Assembly (NCBI GenBank): GCA_963751955.1
Contig: CAVVWM010000016.1
Span: forward strand, 62,001-126,000
Reading direction: 5' to 3'
DNA length: 64,000 nucleotides
Source: JABDIY01 sp963751955
GTDB lineage: Bacteria; Actinomycetota; Acidimicrobiia; Acidimicrobiales; SZUA-35
In this document: piece after piece, positions 15,315 through 24,046 of the stretch
Layout of the letters: each line of letters starts with the position of its first letter
Position numbering within the stretch: position 1 is the stretch's first letter
Translations under genes and position numbers: made by a program
The notes under the pieces: generated by a model
What the model was told of the DNA's origin: nothing
Seen by the model: the letters and a program-made list of their open reading frames with translations, nothing else
Database searches by the model: none

Positions 15315-17717
15315 CTACCACCGGAGGGTCCCGATCTGGAGGATGCGGTTGGGCAGGGACCGGGATGCGCCGTCGCGGCGGGTTGGTCTGAGCGCAATCG
15401 ACTCCGGAGTTGGAGCCGGTTTCGTCGAGCCCTCGGAACCCACCACTGCCACGATCCGCTCGGGATTCCCGACCCAGGCATAGTCGAGGCGTTTCTCTTC
15501 GGAGAACCTGGTTAGGCGAACACCTCCACCGTTGCGTCCCTTGGTCGGGATCTCCTCAACCGAGGTGGACTTGGCCGAGCCGGTATCGGTAATCGACAGG
15601 ATCACGGCACCGTCGGTGGCAATCCCGGCACCGATCACCTTGGCGGCACCTTTCAGAGCCATCCCGTTCATTCCCTTGGCCGTTGGGCCTTGGGGCCGTA
15701 CCGCCCTTGTCGGGGTTCGAAGAGTCTGAGCGTCTGAGCTGATCATCACGATGTCGTCGGCATCGGTGCATTCGAAACATGCCACGATCCGGTCGCGCTC
15801 TGACAAGCCGATGATGGTTCGTCCCGATTTGAGGTCAGCAAGCGCCGAGCGTTCTATTCGTTTCACCATGCCAAGGGCCGTGACGATCGCGACTCCATCG
15901 CCGGTTGGATTGAGCAGACAAAGCGCTTGCTCGCCCCTGTCGGACTTGAACACATCGGTGGTGTCCTTGCCGCGGCTTCTTCCGCCAACTTCTGGAATTT
16001 CGAGCGCAGGAACACGAAGCAGTCGACCCGAGCTCATCACGAGCAACACAGGGCTCTTCAGCGTCGTGACTACGACCGACTGGATCACATCGTGTCGGCT
16101 GGGGGAGAAGGACTTGGATGAGCCCGCCGGTTCGCGACCGACCACCCCCGATGCTGCAAGGCTGACCACACAAGGATCGTCGGTGATGTCAGCCACTACC
16201 TGTTCGGCTACTTCGGCAAGATCGGGAATCGAGTTGGCAGAGACGATGACACTCCGCCGGGGACGGCCGTACTTCTTGACCAGCTCGCCCAATTCCCGTA
16301 TGACGATCGTGCGGCGCCGTTGTTCTGAACCGAGAATTCTCCTCAACTCGGCGATTTGTGTTCCGAGCTCAGCGAGCTCGTCGACAACCTCCTCACGGGC
16401 CAACTGACTGATCCGCTTCAGCTGCATATCGAGGATGTGTTGAGCTTGGACCTCGGTCAAGCCGAGTGCTTCCATCAAGCGCTCACGGGCAACAGCGGTA
16501 TTCGCCGAACTGCGGATTATCTGCACCACCTCATCGATGTTGTCGATTGCGATGAGATACCCCTCGAGGATGTGCAGGCGGGCCTCTGCCTTTCGCAGGC
16601 GGTATTCGGTCCGCTTGACGACGATGTCGAGGCGGTGGTCGATGTAGTGCTCGCACAATTCGTAGAGACCAACGACGGTTGGCACACCATCTACAAGCAC
16701 AGTGTTATTGATGCTGAAGCTGTCCTCCAGGGGAGTCATCTTGTACAACTTCTGCAACAGCAGCTCAGCCGACATGCCTGACTTGCACTCGATGACCAGC
16801 TTCGTCCCGTGATGTCGATCGGACAGATTCTTGATGTCCTGAACGCCGTTGAGCTTCTCGGCTCGGACCAGCTCGGTGACCTTGGCCACCACCCGCTCGA
16901 CACCCACCATGTAAGGCAGCTCGGTGATCTCGATTCCCTGACGAGCTTTCGTGACATCGATGATGGTGGCCTTGGCTCGTATCCGGAACGAGCCCCGCCC
17001 GGTTTCGTAGGCGTCGCGCAGCCCGTCGTCGACGATGGTTGCGCCCATCGGTAGATCGGGCCCCGGCAGTACGGCCATCAGCTCGTCCACGGTTGGTTTG
17101 GGTCGTCGCTTCGTCATCACGAGCTTGATTGCCTCGTAGACCTCAGCGAGGTTGTGAGGCGCCATGTTGGTGGCCATGCCCACTGCGATCCCGCTGGTGC
17201 CGTTGACGAGAAGGTTGGGAAGGAGGCCCGGGAGGTAACGCGGCTCGGTGTTTTCGCCGTCGTAGGTAGCTCCGAAGTCGACGGTCTCCTCATCGATTTC
17301 GGCCAGGAGGTCGATGGCTGCATCGGTGAGCTTGCACTCGGTGTACCGTTGCGCAGCCGGTGGGTCATCGAGGGAGCCGAAGTTACCCTGGGGATCAACG
17401 AGCGTAATGTTTCGGGCGAAGTCTTGACCGAGGCGAACCAGTGTGTCGTAGATCGCCGAATCGCCATGGGGATGGAACTTACCCATCACGTCGCCGACAA
17501 CGCGAGCACATTTACGGTGGGGTCGGTCTGGGCGTAGGCCCATTCGAAGCATGCTGTACAGGATTCGCCGCTGAACGGGTTTCAGACCGTCGCGAACGTC
17601 GGGGATTGCCCGTGAAGTAATGACAGACAGTGAGTAGGCCAGAAACGACTCTCCGAGCTCATCGGCTACCGGTACGTCGATTACTTCCCGCGGAAAACTG
17701 TTGTGATCAGAAGACAC
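15315..17717 (-). CDS. parC: Type IIA topoisomerase A subunit, ParC-like
   Basis: An 800-residue breakage-reunion subunit. The N-terminal core has SYLS-type SLSVITSRAIPDVRDGLKPV, the RPHRKCARVVGDVMGKFHPHGD block, and the catalytic Tyr in PPAAQRYTECKL. A long coiled-coil follows (about residues 370-480), then a C-terminal beta-pinwheel with repeats such as LLVMSSGRLLRV and DIVMISSDAQTLRTP. The position of the GyrA box reads GGRSRGKD rather than QRRGGKG, which argues for ParC over GyrA because the box is needed for negative supercoiling. The GTG at 17717 has AAAGAT 6 nt upstream. It is probably co-transcribed with parE. Confidence 0.9.
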   Translation of the reverse strand: MSSDHNSFPREVIDVPVADELGESFLAYSLSVITSRAIPDVRDGLKPVQRRILYSMLRMGLRPDRPHRKCARVVGDVMGKFHPHGDSAIYDTLVRLGQDFARNITLVDPQGNFGSLDDPPAAQRYTECKLTDAAIDLLAEIDEETVDFGATYDGENTEPRYLPGLLPNLLVNGTSGIAVGMATNMAPHNLAEVYEAIKLVMTKRRPKPTVDELMAVLPGPDLPMGATIVDDGLRDAYETGRGSFRIRAKATIIDVTKARQGIEITELPYMVGVERVVAKVTELVRAEKLNGVQDIKNLSDRHHGTKLVIECKSGMSAELLLQKLYKMTPLEDSFSINNTVLVDGVPTVVGLYELCEHYIDHRLDIVVKRTEYRLRKAEARLHILEGYLIAIDNIDEVVQIIRSSANTAVARERLMEALGLTEVQAQHILDMQLKRISQLAREEVVDELAELGTQIAELRRILGSEQRRRTIVIRELGELVKKYGRPRRSVIVSANSIPDLAEVAEQVVADITDDPCVVSLAASGVVGREPAGSSKSFSPSRHDVIQSVVVTTLKSPVLLVMSSGRLLRVPALEIPEVGGRSRGKDTTDVFKSDRGEQALCLLNPTGDGVAIVTALGMVKRIERSALADLKSGRTIIGLSERDRIVACFECTDADDIVMISSDAQTLRTPTRAVRPQGPTAKGMNGMALKGAAKVIGAGIATDGAVILSITDTGSAKSTSVEEIPTKGRNGGGVRLTRFSEEKRLDYAWVGNPERIVAVVGSEGSTKPAPTPESIALRPTRRDGASRSLPNRILQIGTLRW

Positions 17718-17723
17718 CTATCG

Positions 17724-17729
17724 ATCTTT
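17724..17729 (-). promoter_or_regulatory. Possible -10 element for parC
   Basis: AAAGAT on the minus strand ends 6 nt before the GTG at 17717. The first base departs from TAnnnT, so support is weaker than for the other elements. Confidence 0.3.
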
Positions 17730-17769
17730 ACAGAAGGGTGAGACGGTGTGGTGGCAAGCGGCGCCAGAA

Positions 17770-18531
17770 TCAGCGAGCCCTGAGCCGTAACGGTGCCATG
17801 TCGTTTACATGTAGTTCAGCCTTCGATCCGACTTTGAGGTGACCTGGGCTGGTGAGAGGCCCGACTACCACAAACCAGTCGGCCTCGAGCATCCCGCCCT
17901 GGGAACCCAGATGGTTCGCCAGCGCAGCCACTGCAGCCAAGGGCTGCGTGATCTTGTTGGCTGGAGGTCCGCACTCTTGGTCGTCAACGGTGAACTGACA
18001 GGTCAGCGAACTCAGCGCTCCTGAGTCGTGGTTGATGTCGATTCCGTGCTCGCCGATGAGGATCTTGGCGATTCCCCCGTTGTCGGCGATCAGGTCGACA
18101 TGTTGGAGGCCATCGAGTGAGCCGAGCCGAGAATCAATCACTTCAATACCCGCAACCACACTCTCGGTGGCATCCTGAACCTGCCCTTCGGTGATGTTGG
18201 TGCCCGATAGTGGCTTGAACAGTCGGAGCACGATGACCGGTTGAACCGTCGGTTCGATCAACCTCGATCGGTCGACGACTTCGAACGTGCCCATCAACGA
18301 CGACCTGGGGTAGAGGCTGAAGACGGGGCGGCGGTCGTGGGTCCCGACCTTGGCGCCGATCACCGGGTCGTTGCGACGAATCATGTCGGCGAGGACGCTC
18401 ACCTGAACCAGGTAGGCATCCTCGACCGAGGCGCCTGGATCGACGTTCGAAAGTGCGGAAATGGGTGCCCGATAATCATGCGCCTGGATCAGGTCCGCCG
18501 CGAACTGGGTTGGGCTGATGTTCTGACTCAT
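17770..18531 (-). CDS. MhpD-like 2-keto-4-pentenoate hydratase family protein
   Basis: A 253-residue protein of the hydratase/decarboxylase (fumarylacetoacetate hydrolase-like) family: PVIGAKVGTHDRR, the VAGIEVIDSRL block (normally IEIVDSR) and a C-terminal GHLKVGSKAELHV segment. In characterised members a divalent metal is held by two Glu in a VExE-type strand plus the Glu of IEIxDSR. Here the strand reads EPTVQPVIVLRL, so by my alignment both strand Glu are replaced, and activity may be altered. The ATG at 18531 overlaps the TGA of the CarH-like gene upstream (ATGA), so the two are coupled. Pathway partners for aromatic meta-cleavage are not visible. Confidence 0.75.
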   Translation of the reverse strand: MSQNISPTQFAADLIQAHDYRAPISALSNVDPGASVEDAYLVQVSVLADMIRRNDPVIGAKVGTHDRRPVFSLYPRSSLMGTFEVVDRSRLIEPTVQPVIVLRLFKPLSGTNITEGQVQDATESVVAGIEVIDSRLGSLDGLQHVDLIADNGGIAKILIGEHGIDINHDSGALSSLTCQFTVDDQECGPPANKITQPLAAVAALANHLGSQGGMLEADWFVVVGPLTSPGHLKVGSKAELHVNDMAPLRLRAR

Positions 18532-19394
18532 ATCGTGGCGTCTGAGCCCGCGTCGGCGACAGCTTTGATGGCCGTTTCGAACAGCGGCACGATGTCTCGC
18601 GAGGTCTGCGCGTACCCCATGGATCCGAGTTGTTCTGCGTGGACCGAATCTCTGATTCCGGTGCCTCCGAGAAGCACGGGGAGGTTCGGGAAGGCGGCCC
18701 GAATCCCTTGCACGGTCTCTCGCACTAGTTGATCGGCTGGAACAGATGCCGAGATCCCAACGGCGCGACACTGATCAGCGGACCGTATCGAGTCGACGAA
18801 GGACTCAACAGGGCTGTTTCCTCCGAGATCGATAACGTTGAATCTAGCGGCTCGCAACAGATCAGCGACGATGGAAACGGCCAGGGCGTGGGAGTCGCCG
18901 GCGACAGCACCGAGCACGATCGTGCCGCGGGGCTTTCCTCTGCCTCTCATCAACGGGCCGAGTCGTGACACCACCCGGTAGGTGATGGCGGTAGCGGTGT
19001 GTTCATCGACGATTTGCATCTCGCCTGCGAACCAGTTTTCGCCGATCTGTTCGAGGGCAGGAATGATGAGCTGGTGGTGGAGTTCAACCGGATCGGCCCC
19101 CGAACTGAGACAGTTTTCGATGATTCCCCATGCGCCAGGTTCATCGGCGGCTAGCAGCCGATCCTGTAGCGCCGGGACGCGCTGACCGATGTCGGCTCGA
19201 CCTGGCCTGCCCGTGCTTGCCCGCTGGGTTTGGGCGTCGAGGTCCGCAGCACGAACCTTCCATTCCCCATTCTCCTTCGTGGCCCGCAGACGCCCGGTCC
19301 GCACATGACGGTAGACGGTCATGTAGTGAAGGCCTCTGAGGTCAGCGACTTCGGCGAGCGTGAGATACTCAGCGTTGTCGTCGTCGGCTGCCAT
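18528..19394 (-). CDS. CarH-like B12-binding regulator with excisionase-type HTH (paralogue 2)
   Basis: A 288-residue paralogue of the regulator ending at 10464. The N-terminal HTH_17-like domain (YLTLAEVADLRGLHYMTVYR) aligns closely with the other copy. The cap domain has NWFAGEMQIVDEHTA with Wx9EH (Trp121, Glu131, His132); the B12 domain has GDSHALA with the presumed cobalt-ligand His169. The residue after Trp is Phe, not the His used by Thermus CarH in its light state. The ATG at 19394 is preferred because TACGCT ends 8 nt upstream; a GTG at 19418 would add eight residues. It is followed by, and overlaps, the MhpD-like gene, so the pair probably forms a regulator-enzyme operon. Confidence 0.87.
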   Translation of the reverse strand: MAADDDNAEYLTLAEVADLRGLHYMTVYRHVRTGRLRATKENGEWKVRAADLDAQTQRASTGRPGRADIGQRVPALQDRLLAADEPGAWGIIENCLSSGADPVELHHQLIIPALEQIGENWFAGEMQIVDEHTATAITYRVVSRLGPLMRGRGKPRGTIVLGAVAGDSHALAVSIVADLLRAARFNVIDLGGNSPVESFVDSIRSADQCRAVGISASVPADQLVRETVQGIRAAFPNLPVLLGGTGIRDSVHAEQLGSMGYAQTSRDIVPLFETAIKAVADAGSDATI

Positions 19395-19402
19395 GGCGAA
19401 GG

Positions 19403-19408
19403 AGCGTA
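19403..19408 (-). promoter_or_regulatory. -10-like element, leaderless start of CarH-like gene 2
   Basis: TACGCT on the minus strand ends 8 nt before the ATG at 19394, without a Shine-Dalgarno. Confidence 0.4.
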
Positions 19409-19492
19409 GTGCAACCACAGCCGATCACGAGAAGCGGCGCAATACTGTCTGCGCAGTGCAAACCCGGCCCGTGTCAGGTGGTCAAGCCGAAC

Positions 19493-19726
19493 TCACTGAC
19501 TTCGTCGGCGTCGTGCCGCGTCGATGCGTCGAGCCTGGTTCACAATCGTAGTGAGCTCGACCGCTCGATCTTCGGAGGTCTGGGTTTCACTGCTGAGAGC
19601 TGGGGCAAGCGCTTCCAGGATGGCGCTTACGCTCACTCCTTGTTCGGCTGCGAACCCGTGCCAGTGTTCGTGGGCATCGCGGGATACATACGCATGTAGA
19701 GCCTTGCGGCCCGTTTGGTTTGTCAC
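19493..19726 (-). CDS. Small protein, possibly ribbon-helix-helix-like
   Basis: A 77-residue protein whose GTG start at 19726 is preceded by a strong Shine-Dalgarno (GAGAGGA, 7-nt spacing), which supports a real gene. The sequence KALHAYVSRDAHEHWHGFAAEQGVSVSAILEALAP has the strand-helix-helix layout of short RHH DNA-binding proteins, and it ends in a basic Arg-rich tail. It lies downstream of the mycoredoxin gene on the same strand. The RHH call is a guess from pattern only. Confidence 0.6.
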   Translation of the reverse strand: MTNQTGRKALHAYVSRDAHEHWHGFAAEQGVSVSAILEALAPALSSETQTSEDRAVELTTIVNQARRIDAARRRRSQ

Positions 19727-19835
19727 GAAGACGTCCTCTCGTTATTGCGGCGGTGATATCTCCCAAATTGCGGCGAATTGGGCCGGAGGTACGTACAATT
19801 CTCTTGCGAGATACCGGGAAGATTCAACCACAGAT

Positions 19836-20165
19836 TCAGTCTCGGCGCAACACGCCCCGCAAACCCTTTGAGGTTGGCCGCTCTGGCAGGAACCCCGGGA
19901 ACTCCCTCGCCGCGGCCGCGACCACTTCCTTTGCACTTGGATTCACCAGCGAGATCTGGCCAATCCGCACGGTCGGAACGGTTTCGTTTCCGCTGGCCAC
20001 CGATCTCACAAACTCAGCGTCGGCTGGGTTGTCCCAGATGTTGTGTTTCGTGAGGGGGATCTCGAGTTTGCCCAGCGATCGCTCCAGAATCATGCAGAAT
20101 GGGCAGCCGGGTCGCCAGAAGAAATCGATCTGACCAGTTGCTGTTTCAACTTGGGAACTGCTCAT
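19836..20165 (-). CDS. Mycoredoxin-like glutaredoxin
   Basis: A 109-residue glutaredoxin-fold protein with active site RPGCPFC and the cis-Pro segment ETVPTVRIG, followed by a GLLxxxx-less C-terminal helix. CPFC-type glutaredoxins in actinobacteria are mycoredoxins, which reduce mycothiol mixed disulfides. No mycothiol biosynthesis genes are in the window, so that partner is inferred. The start at 20165 (MSSSQVE) is chosen over longer frames because it places the first strand at the N-terminus and leaves 34 bp after the upstream protease gene on the same strand. Confidence 0.82.
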   Translation of the reverse strand: MSSSQVETATGQIDFFWRPGCPFCMILERSLGKLEIPLTKHNIWDNPADAEFVRSVASGNETVPTVRIGQISLVNPSAKEVVAAAAREFPGFLPERPTSKGLRGVLRRD

Positions 20166-20199
20166 GGGTCTGTGAACGCCGAGAGCCGAGCCGATATTC

Positions 20200-21357
20200 C
20201 TATTCCGATCGCCGGTAGCTCTCGGCATTGCCCCATAGGCGCGGTTGGAGCATCAGGTGTGCGAACTGCTGAGGAGTCGCCGTGCCAACAACCGCTCCGG
20301 TCTCTGGATCGAGACCGAGCATCTGGACCGGCTCGGGCCCAATTCGTTCCAGAGCCGTGAGCAACGATTCTGAGGTCCATGCCGCCGGGACGAACTCGGT
20401 TGGCGTCATCACCTGGCCCACCGACGTCCACGAATGATGTGCAGCCGGGATGTCGCCAAGAACCGCCGTGCTGAGGTAGCCGATCGTCTGGTGTTCCCAG
20501 CGTTGGACCGGCACCGAAACCGATTCAGACCCGAGGTGCCGCTCGATATCGCTGAGCGAGGCAGAATCATGCACCGCTGGTGGGTACTGCCACAGGATTT
20601 CGCCGACCGATGTGCTGGCCAGACGGGCTCGGATCGATGCGCTGATCACGTCGGCCCGTGCTGCAACTAGAATGAAAGCGCCAATGGCTCCGGTGTATAC
20701 GCCGCTGATCCGTCCCCAGCCGACCAACTCGTAGAGACCGTACGAAATCACTAGAACACCCGCTACCAGCCCACTTCGAGCGCTGACAAGTCGCGCCCAC
20801 TCCGGCCTTCCGGTCTTGGCCCACAGAATGCTCGTGAGTACCTTGCCACCGTCGAGCGGTGCGGCAGGAACGAGGTTCGTGAGGGTGAGCAGCACATTGA
20901 GGATGGCCAAACCCAGCGCCACCATCGCCAGAGTTTCCGGGGCTCCAAGCCGTCGACCGAGGGTGGCGATGCCCAAGAAAACACCGGCCAGGGCTGCGTT
21001 GGTTGCCGGTCCTGCGATAGCGATCTGGAACTCAGCGGCCGGCGTTCGGGCCGGACTGGAGAGCGCAGCGACTCCGCCGAAGATCCACAATCGAATGGAA
21101 CTTGTTTGAATATCGTGACGGCGGGCGGCCAGCGCATGGCCAAACTCGTGGGCGAGTATCGATCCGAGGAAGAACACCACGGCGCCGGCGGCGAGCATCA
21201 GCCTCGATCGCAGCGAAAGGTCATCGTTCATTCGGGGGAATACATCGGTGGCCAACAGCCACGATCCGATGAACGCAACCGCCACCACCGACCAGCTCAT
21301 GCCCACGGGGATACCGAAGATGCGGCCCAGTGGAATCGTGTTGGTCCTTCCGATCAT
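20200..21357 (-). CDS. Site-2 protease family (M50) membrane metalloprotease
   Basis: A 385-residue intramembrane zinc protease resembling mycobacterial Rip3. The zinc site is SILAHEFGHALAA (HExxH) and the second ligand block is NLVPAAPLDGGKVL. About six membrane helices cover residues 15-235; the cytoplasmic C-terminal ~150 residues look like a degenerate CBS-domain pair (SVGQVMTPTEFVPAAWTSE). Such proteases cut membrane-bound anti-sigma factors or small membrane proteins; the target is unknown. The ATG at 21357 has TAGGAT ending 8 nt upstream. The mycoredoxin and small RHH-like genes follow on the same strand. Confidence 0.9.
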   Translation of the reverse strand: MIGRTNTIPLGRIFGIPVGMSWSVVAVAFIGSWLLATDVFPRMNDDLSLRSRLMLAAGAVVFFLGSILAHEFGHALAARRHDIQTSSIRLWIFGGVAALSSPARTPAAEFQIAIAGPATNAALAGVFLGIATLGRRLGAPETLAMVALGLAILNVLLTLTNLVPAAPLDGGKVLTSILWAKTGRPEWARLVSARSGLVAGVLVISYGLYELVGWGRISGVYTGAIGAFILVAARADVISASIRARLASTSVGEILWQYPPAVHDSASLSDIERHLGSESVSVPVQRWEHQTIGYLSTAVLGDIPAAHHSWTSVGQVMTPTEFVPAAWTSESLLTALERIGPEPVQMLGLDPETGAVVGTATPQQFAHLMLQPRLWGNAESYRRSE

Positions 21358-21365
21358 CGATCCGA

Positions 21366-21371
21366 ATCCTA
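21366..21371 (-). promoter_or_regulatory. -10-like element, leaderless start of site-2 protease gene
   Basis: TAGGAT on the minus strand ends 8 nt before the ATG at 21357. Confidence 0.4.
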
Positions 21372-21458
21372 CAAACAGGATCGATCGGGCGGCGAAGTCA
21401 GACCGCCGCAGGCGGCATCACACCGGGCACGACGTGGATGTGTTCGGGGTGCGATGGT

Positions 21459-23162
21459 CTATCCGAGGCGTCGTGGGCGAGCTCGTGTGTGATCGAGGGT
21501 ACGGGTGAACGCCAGGCTCACTTCCGATGGCAACAAGCCGGGAGCGTCCGGGTCGATCAGCTCGCTGTTCAGCTGTGCTTCGCGTGAGTTGAACCACGAC
21601 GTTGGGTCGATTGCGTCGCCGGCAACGGGCTTGTTGAACAGGTAGCCCTGCATGATGTGAACGCCGAAATCGAGCAACTCCTTGACCTGGTGCTCGCTCT
21701 CGACACCCTCGGCGACGACTTGGAGGTCAAGTGCTCGGGCCATGGCCACGACCGCCTCGATGATCGCCCGGTTGACGCCCGAACTCATGTCGTCGACGAA
21801 GGTCTTGTCGACCTTCAACGTCGAGACCATATCGAATTGTTTTACGTAGCTCAGCGAGCTCTGACCGGTTCCGAAGTCGTCGATCGCGAGCGTTACTCCC
21901 AGGTCACGGATGTCACGCAGGATCGACAAACCTGCCAGGTGGTCGACGATGACGTTCTCGGTGATCTCGAGGACCAGCTGCTCAGGCGGTAGGCCGGACC
22001 ATTCCAGGATGTCGGCGACCAAATACGGGAAGTTGCCATCAAGTAGCTGCTGTTCGGCGATATTGACGCCCATCTTCACGCCCTGGGCATCGGGGGAGAG
22101 ATGGTTCCACACCGCCGCCTGCGCACACGCTTCGCGAAGCACAAGCTCGCCGATCCTGGCCATCATTCCGGTTTCCTCGGCAACGCTCAGAAAGTCACCA
22201 GGGCCGATAAGCCCACGGATCGGGTGGTTCCACCGAACGAGAGCTTCGAAACCGTAGAGGCGTTTGCCATCGACGTCGATGAGGGGCTGGTAGTAGACAA
22301 CCAGCTGCTCTTCTTCGAGCGCCTGCACCAAGTCGCGCTCGATGTCCAAGCGATCGATGACCTGAAGGCGTTGGACCTCATCGAAGACCGCAAAGCCCGA
22401 CTTGGCCTTCTTCGCTTTGTACATGGCGGCGTCGGCATCGCGCACCAGATCGTCTGACCGGCGGGGGTCATCGGGGCGTGCGATAGCGATCCCGATGCTG
22501 GTGGAGACGACCTGGGCCCCGCCATAGAGGGAGACCGGTTGGGCGAATGATTTGAGAATCTGTTTGGCCACCGCCAGAACAGACTGCTCTGAGAGAAGGT
22601 CGCGGCACACCACAACGAACTCGTCGCCGCCGAAACGGGCTACCAAGTCACCGCCTCGTACCGTGCCCTCGAGACGCTCGGCCACAATGCGAAGGAGTTC
22701 GTCCCCAGCCTCGTGACCCATCGAATCGTTGATCACCTTGAATCGGTCCAGATCGAGGAACAAGACCCCCAGGACAGTGTCGGTTTCGCGAGCACGAGCG
22801 ATCGACGTTTCCAGCTCACTGAAGAGAGCGTTGCGGTTGCACAGACCGGTGAGCGGATCGTGTCTGGCCTGATGCTCCTGCTGAGCGACGTATTCCTGAG
22901 TGTGCCGAGTGGTGTAGTTCTGCCACAGTGCCCCGGTCAACCCGCCTAGGCCGCCAATGGCGCCCGACGCACCGGCGATGATCAGGCCAGCCTCATCGGT
23001 GATTTTGAAGAACAAGAGCGCGACGAGCCAAGCCGTTGACGCAGCTAGGCCTCCGGCGAGTACCAGACCAGGCGAGAGGAGAAGTCGGTTTCCCTGCACA
23101 TCTGACACAACGGCAGGATCGAGCCGGACTTGAGGTATCGATGGGGGAGAACCGTGCAACAA
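21459..23162 (-). CDS. Membrane GGDEF-EAL cyclic-di-GMP turnover protein
   Basis: A 567-residue protein with two membrane helices (about 31-53 and 59-80), a GGDEF domain (about 95-260) and an EAL domain (about 270-535). The cyclase signature is intact (RFGGDEF, 176-182), as are EAL-phosphodiesterase motifs: GFEALVRW, LEITEN, AIDDFGTGQSSLSY, KVDKTFV and AEGVES. Both activities could therefore be functional; one may regulate the other. There is no separate periplasmic sensor, so the membrane part may only anchor. A TTG start at 23162 is assumed. It diverges from the HEPN gene. An HD-GYP protein at the right end of the window is a second c-di-GMP-linked gene. Confidence 0.92.
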   Translation of the reverse strand: MLHGSPPSIPQVRLDPAVVSDVQGNRLLLSPGLVLAGGLAASTAWLVALLFFKITDEAGLIIAGASGAIGGLGGLTGALWQNYTTRHTQEYVAQQEHQARHDPLTGLCNRNALFSELETSIARARETDTVLGVLFLDLDRFKVINDSMGHEAGDELLRIVAERLEGTVRGGDLVARFGGDEFVVVCRDLLSEQSVLAVAKQILKSFAQPVSLYGGAQVVSTSIGIAIARPDDPRRSDDLVRDADAAMYKAKKAKSGFAVFDEVQRLQVIDRLDIERDLVQALEEEQLVVYYQPLIDVDGKRLYGFEALVRWNHPIRGLIGPGDFLSVAEETGMMARIGELVLREACAQAAVWNHLSPDAQGVKMGVNIAEQQLLDGNFPYLVADILEWSGLPPEQLVLEITENVIVDHLAGLSILRDIRDLGVTLAIDDFGTGQSSLSYVKQFDMVSTLKVDKTFVDDMSSGVNRAIIEAVVAMARALDLQVVAEGVESEHQVKELLDFGVHIMQGYLFNKPVAGDAIDPTSWFNSREAQLNSELIDPDAPGLLPSEVSLAFTRTLDHTRARPRRLG

Positions 23163-23242
23163 CAGCCCTGCCGAGCGTCGGGTCGTTCAGATTTCGGGTC
23201 CAACTGTCGAAGAGAGAAGCAGCGTTCGCCGCTGTTTTCCAT

Positions 23243-24022
23243 ATGCCTACCACTCCTCGCACCCCCGATATTGCCGTCGGTCGACACGCCCTGTTGGCCA
23301 GAGCATTCGAAACGTTCGGCTCCGCTATGGCCGACTTCGTGCAAGAGCGGATGATCGCATATATCGGCGACGAAGAGCCGACACCGTGGAACCTGGTGGC
23401 TGCGGGAAAGCTGGGAAGAACCGACTCCAGTGGGATCCGCGACCCGCTCTTCCAGCTGCTCGTCATGCGGCGTTTCTGGGCTCCGGCATTCGCTGATTTC
23501 TTCAAAGAAGATCTGCGCGCTCTCATTGGCCAGCTTGTCGAGGCGCGCAACCTCTGGGCTCACTTCAACCTCCCGTTCGAATCGGCGTATTCGGACCGAC
23601 TTCTGCTCGCCATGGAACGGATCGTCGCCCCGGTGGCCCCGGAGATCACAAGCGAGCTTCGAGCACTGCGAGCTGAACTGCACGATCCTTCCGCCGGGGA
23701 CAGTGACATCTCCGTGGAAACCTCGCTTGCACCCGACACGGTCGGGCTGGTTGCCCAGCTTCGGAAAACCGAGTCAGCGTTCGAGGAACTTCAGCGTCGG
23801 TATGGCGAGTTGACCGACCAACTGAATGCAACTCGCCGTGCAGCCGCCGGCAAGCAGTTGAAGCTATCGGCGGCAGAGAACCAGGTGGGCTCCATGGTCA
23901 GGCAAACCGAACGCCTCGAAGCACGACTGGAAGCCGAATTGATCAGCCGCACCCGAATGGAATGGCTGTTCGTAGCCTTCATAACCCTGATGGTGCTGGT
24001 GATGACCCTGATGAGTCTGTAA
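23243..24022 (+). CDS. Tail-anchored Swt1-type HEPN domain protein
   Basis: A 259-residue protein from the ATG at 23243 (upstream codons in frame overlap the divergent gene). Residues ~10-140 are helical and end in VEARNLWAHFNL, an R-x4-H motif (Arg102, His107) with the RNxWAH context of Swt1-type HEPN domains, a class that includes many RNases. Residues 165-235 form a coiled coil rich in Gln, Arg and Glu. The last ~20 residues (WLFVAFITLMVLVMTLMSL) form a single membrane helix, so the protein is C-tail anchored with the HEPN domain in the cytoplasm. No toxin-antitoxin partner is adjacent. Catalysis is inferred from the motif only. Confidence 0.72.
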   Translation: MPTTPRTPDIAVGRHALLARAFETFGSAMADFVQERMIAYIGDEEPTPWNLVAAGKLGRTDSSGIRDPLFQLLVMRRFWAPAFADFFKEDLRALIGQLVEARNLWAHFNLPFESAYSDRLLLAMERIVAPVAPEITSELRALRAELHDPSAGDSDISVETSLAPDTVGLVAQLRKTESAFEELQRRYGELTDQLNATRRAAAGKQLKLSAAENQVGSMVRQTERLEARLEAELISRTRMEWLFVAFITLMVLVMTLMSL

Positions 24023-24046
24023 TTCCCTTTCAGGGGGACCGTTCAA

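Noticed and set aside
23036..23242. Longer N-terminus for the HEPN protein, starting at 23036
   Set aside because: The extension overlaps the divergent GGDEF-EAL start and has no domain-like character; the HEPN fold begins after the ATG at 23243.
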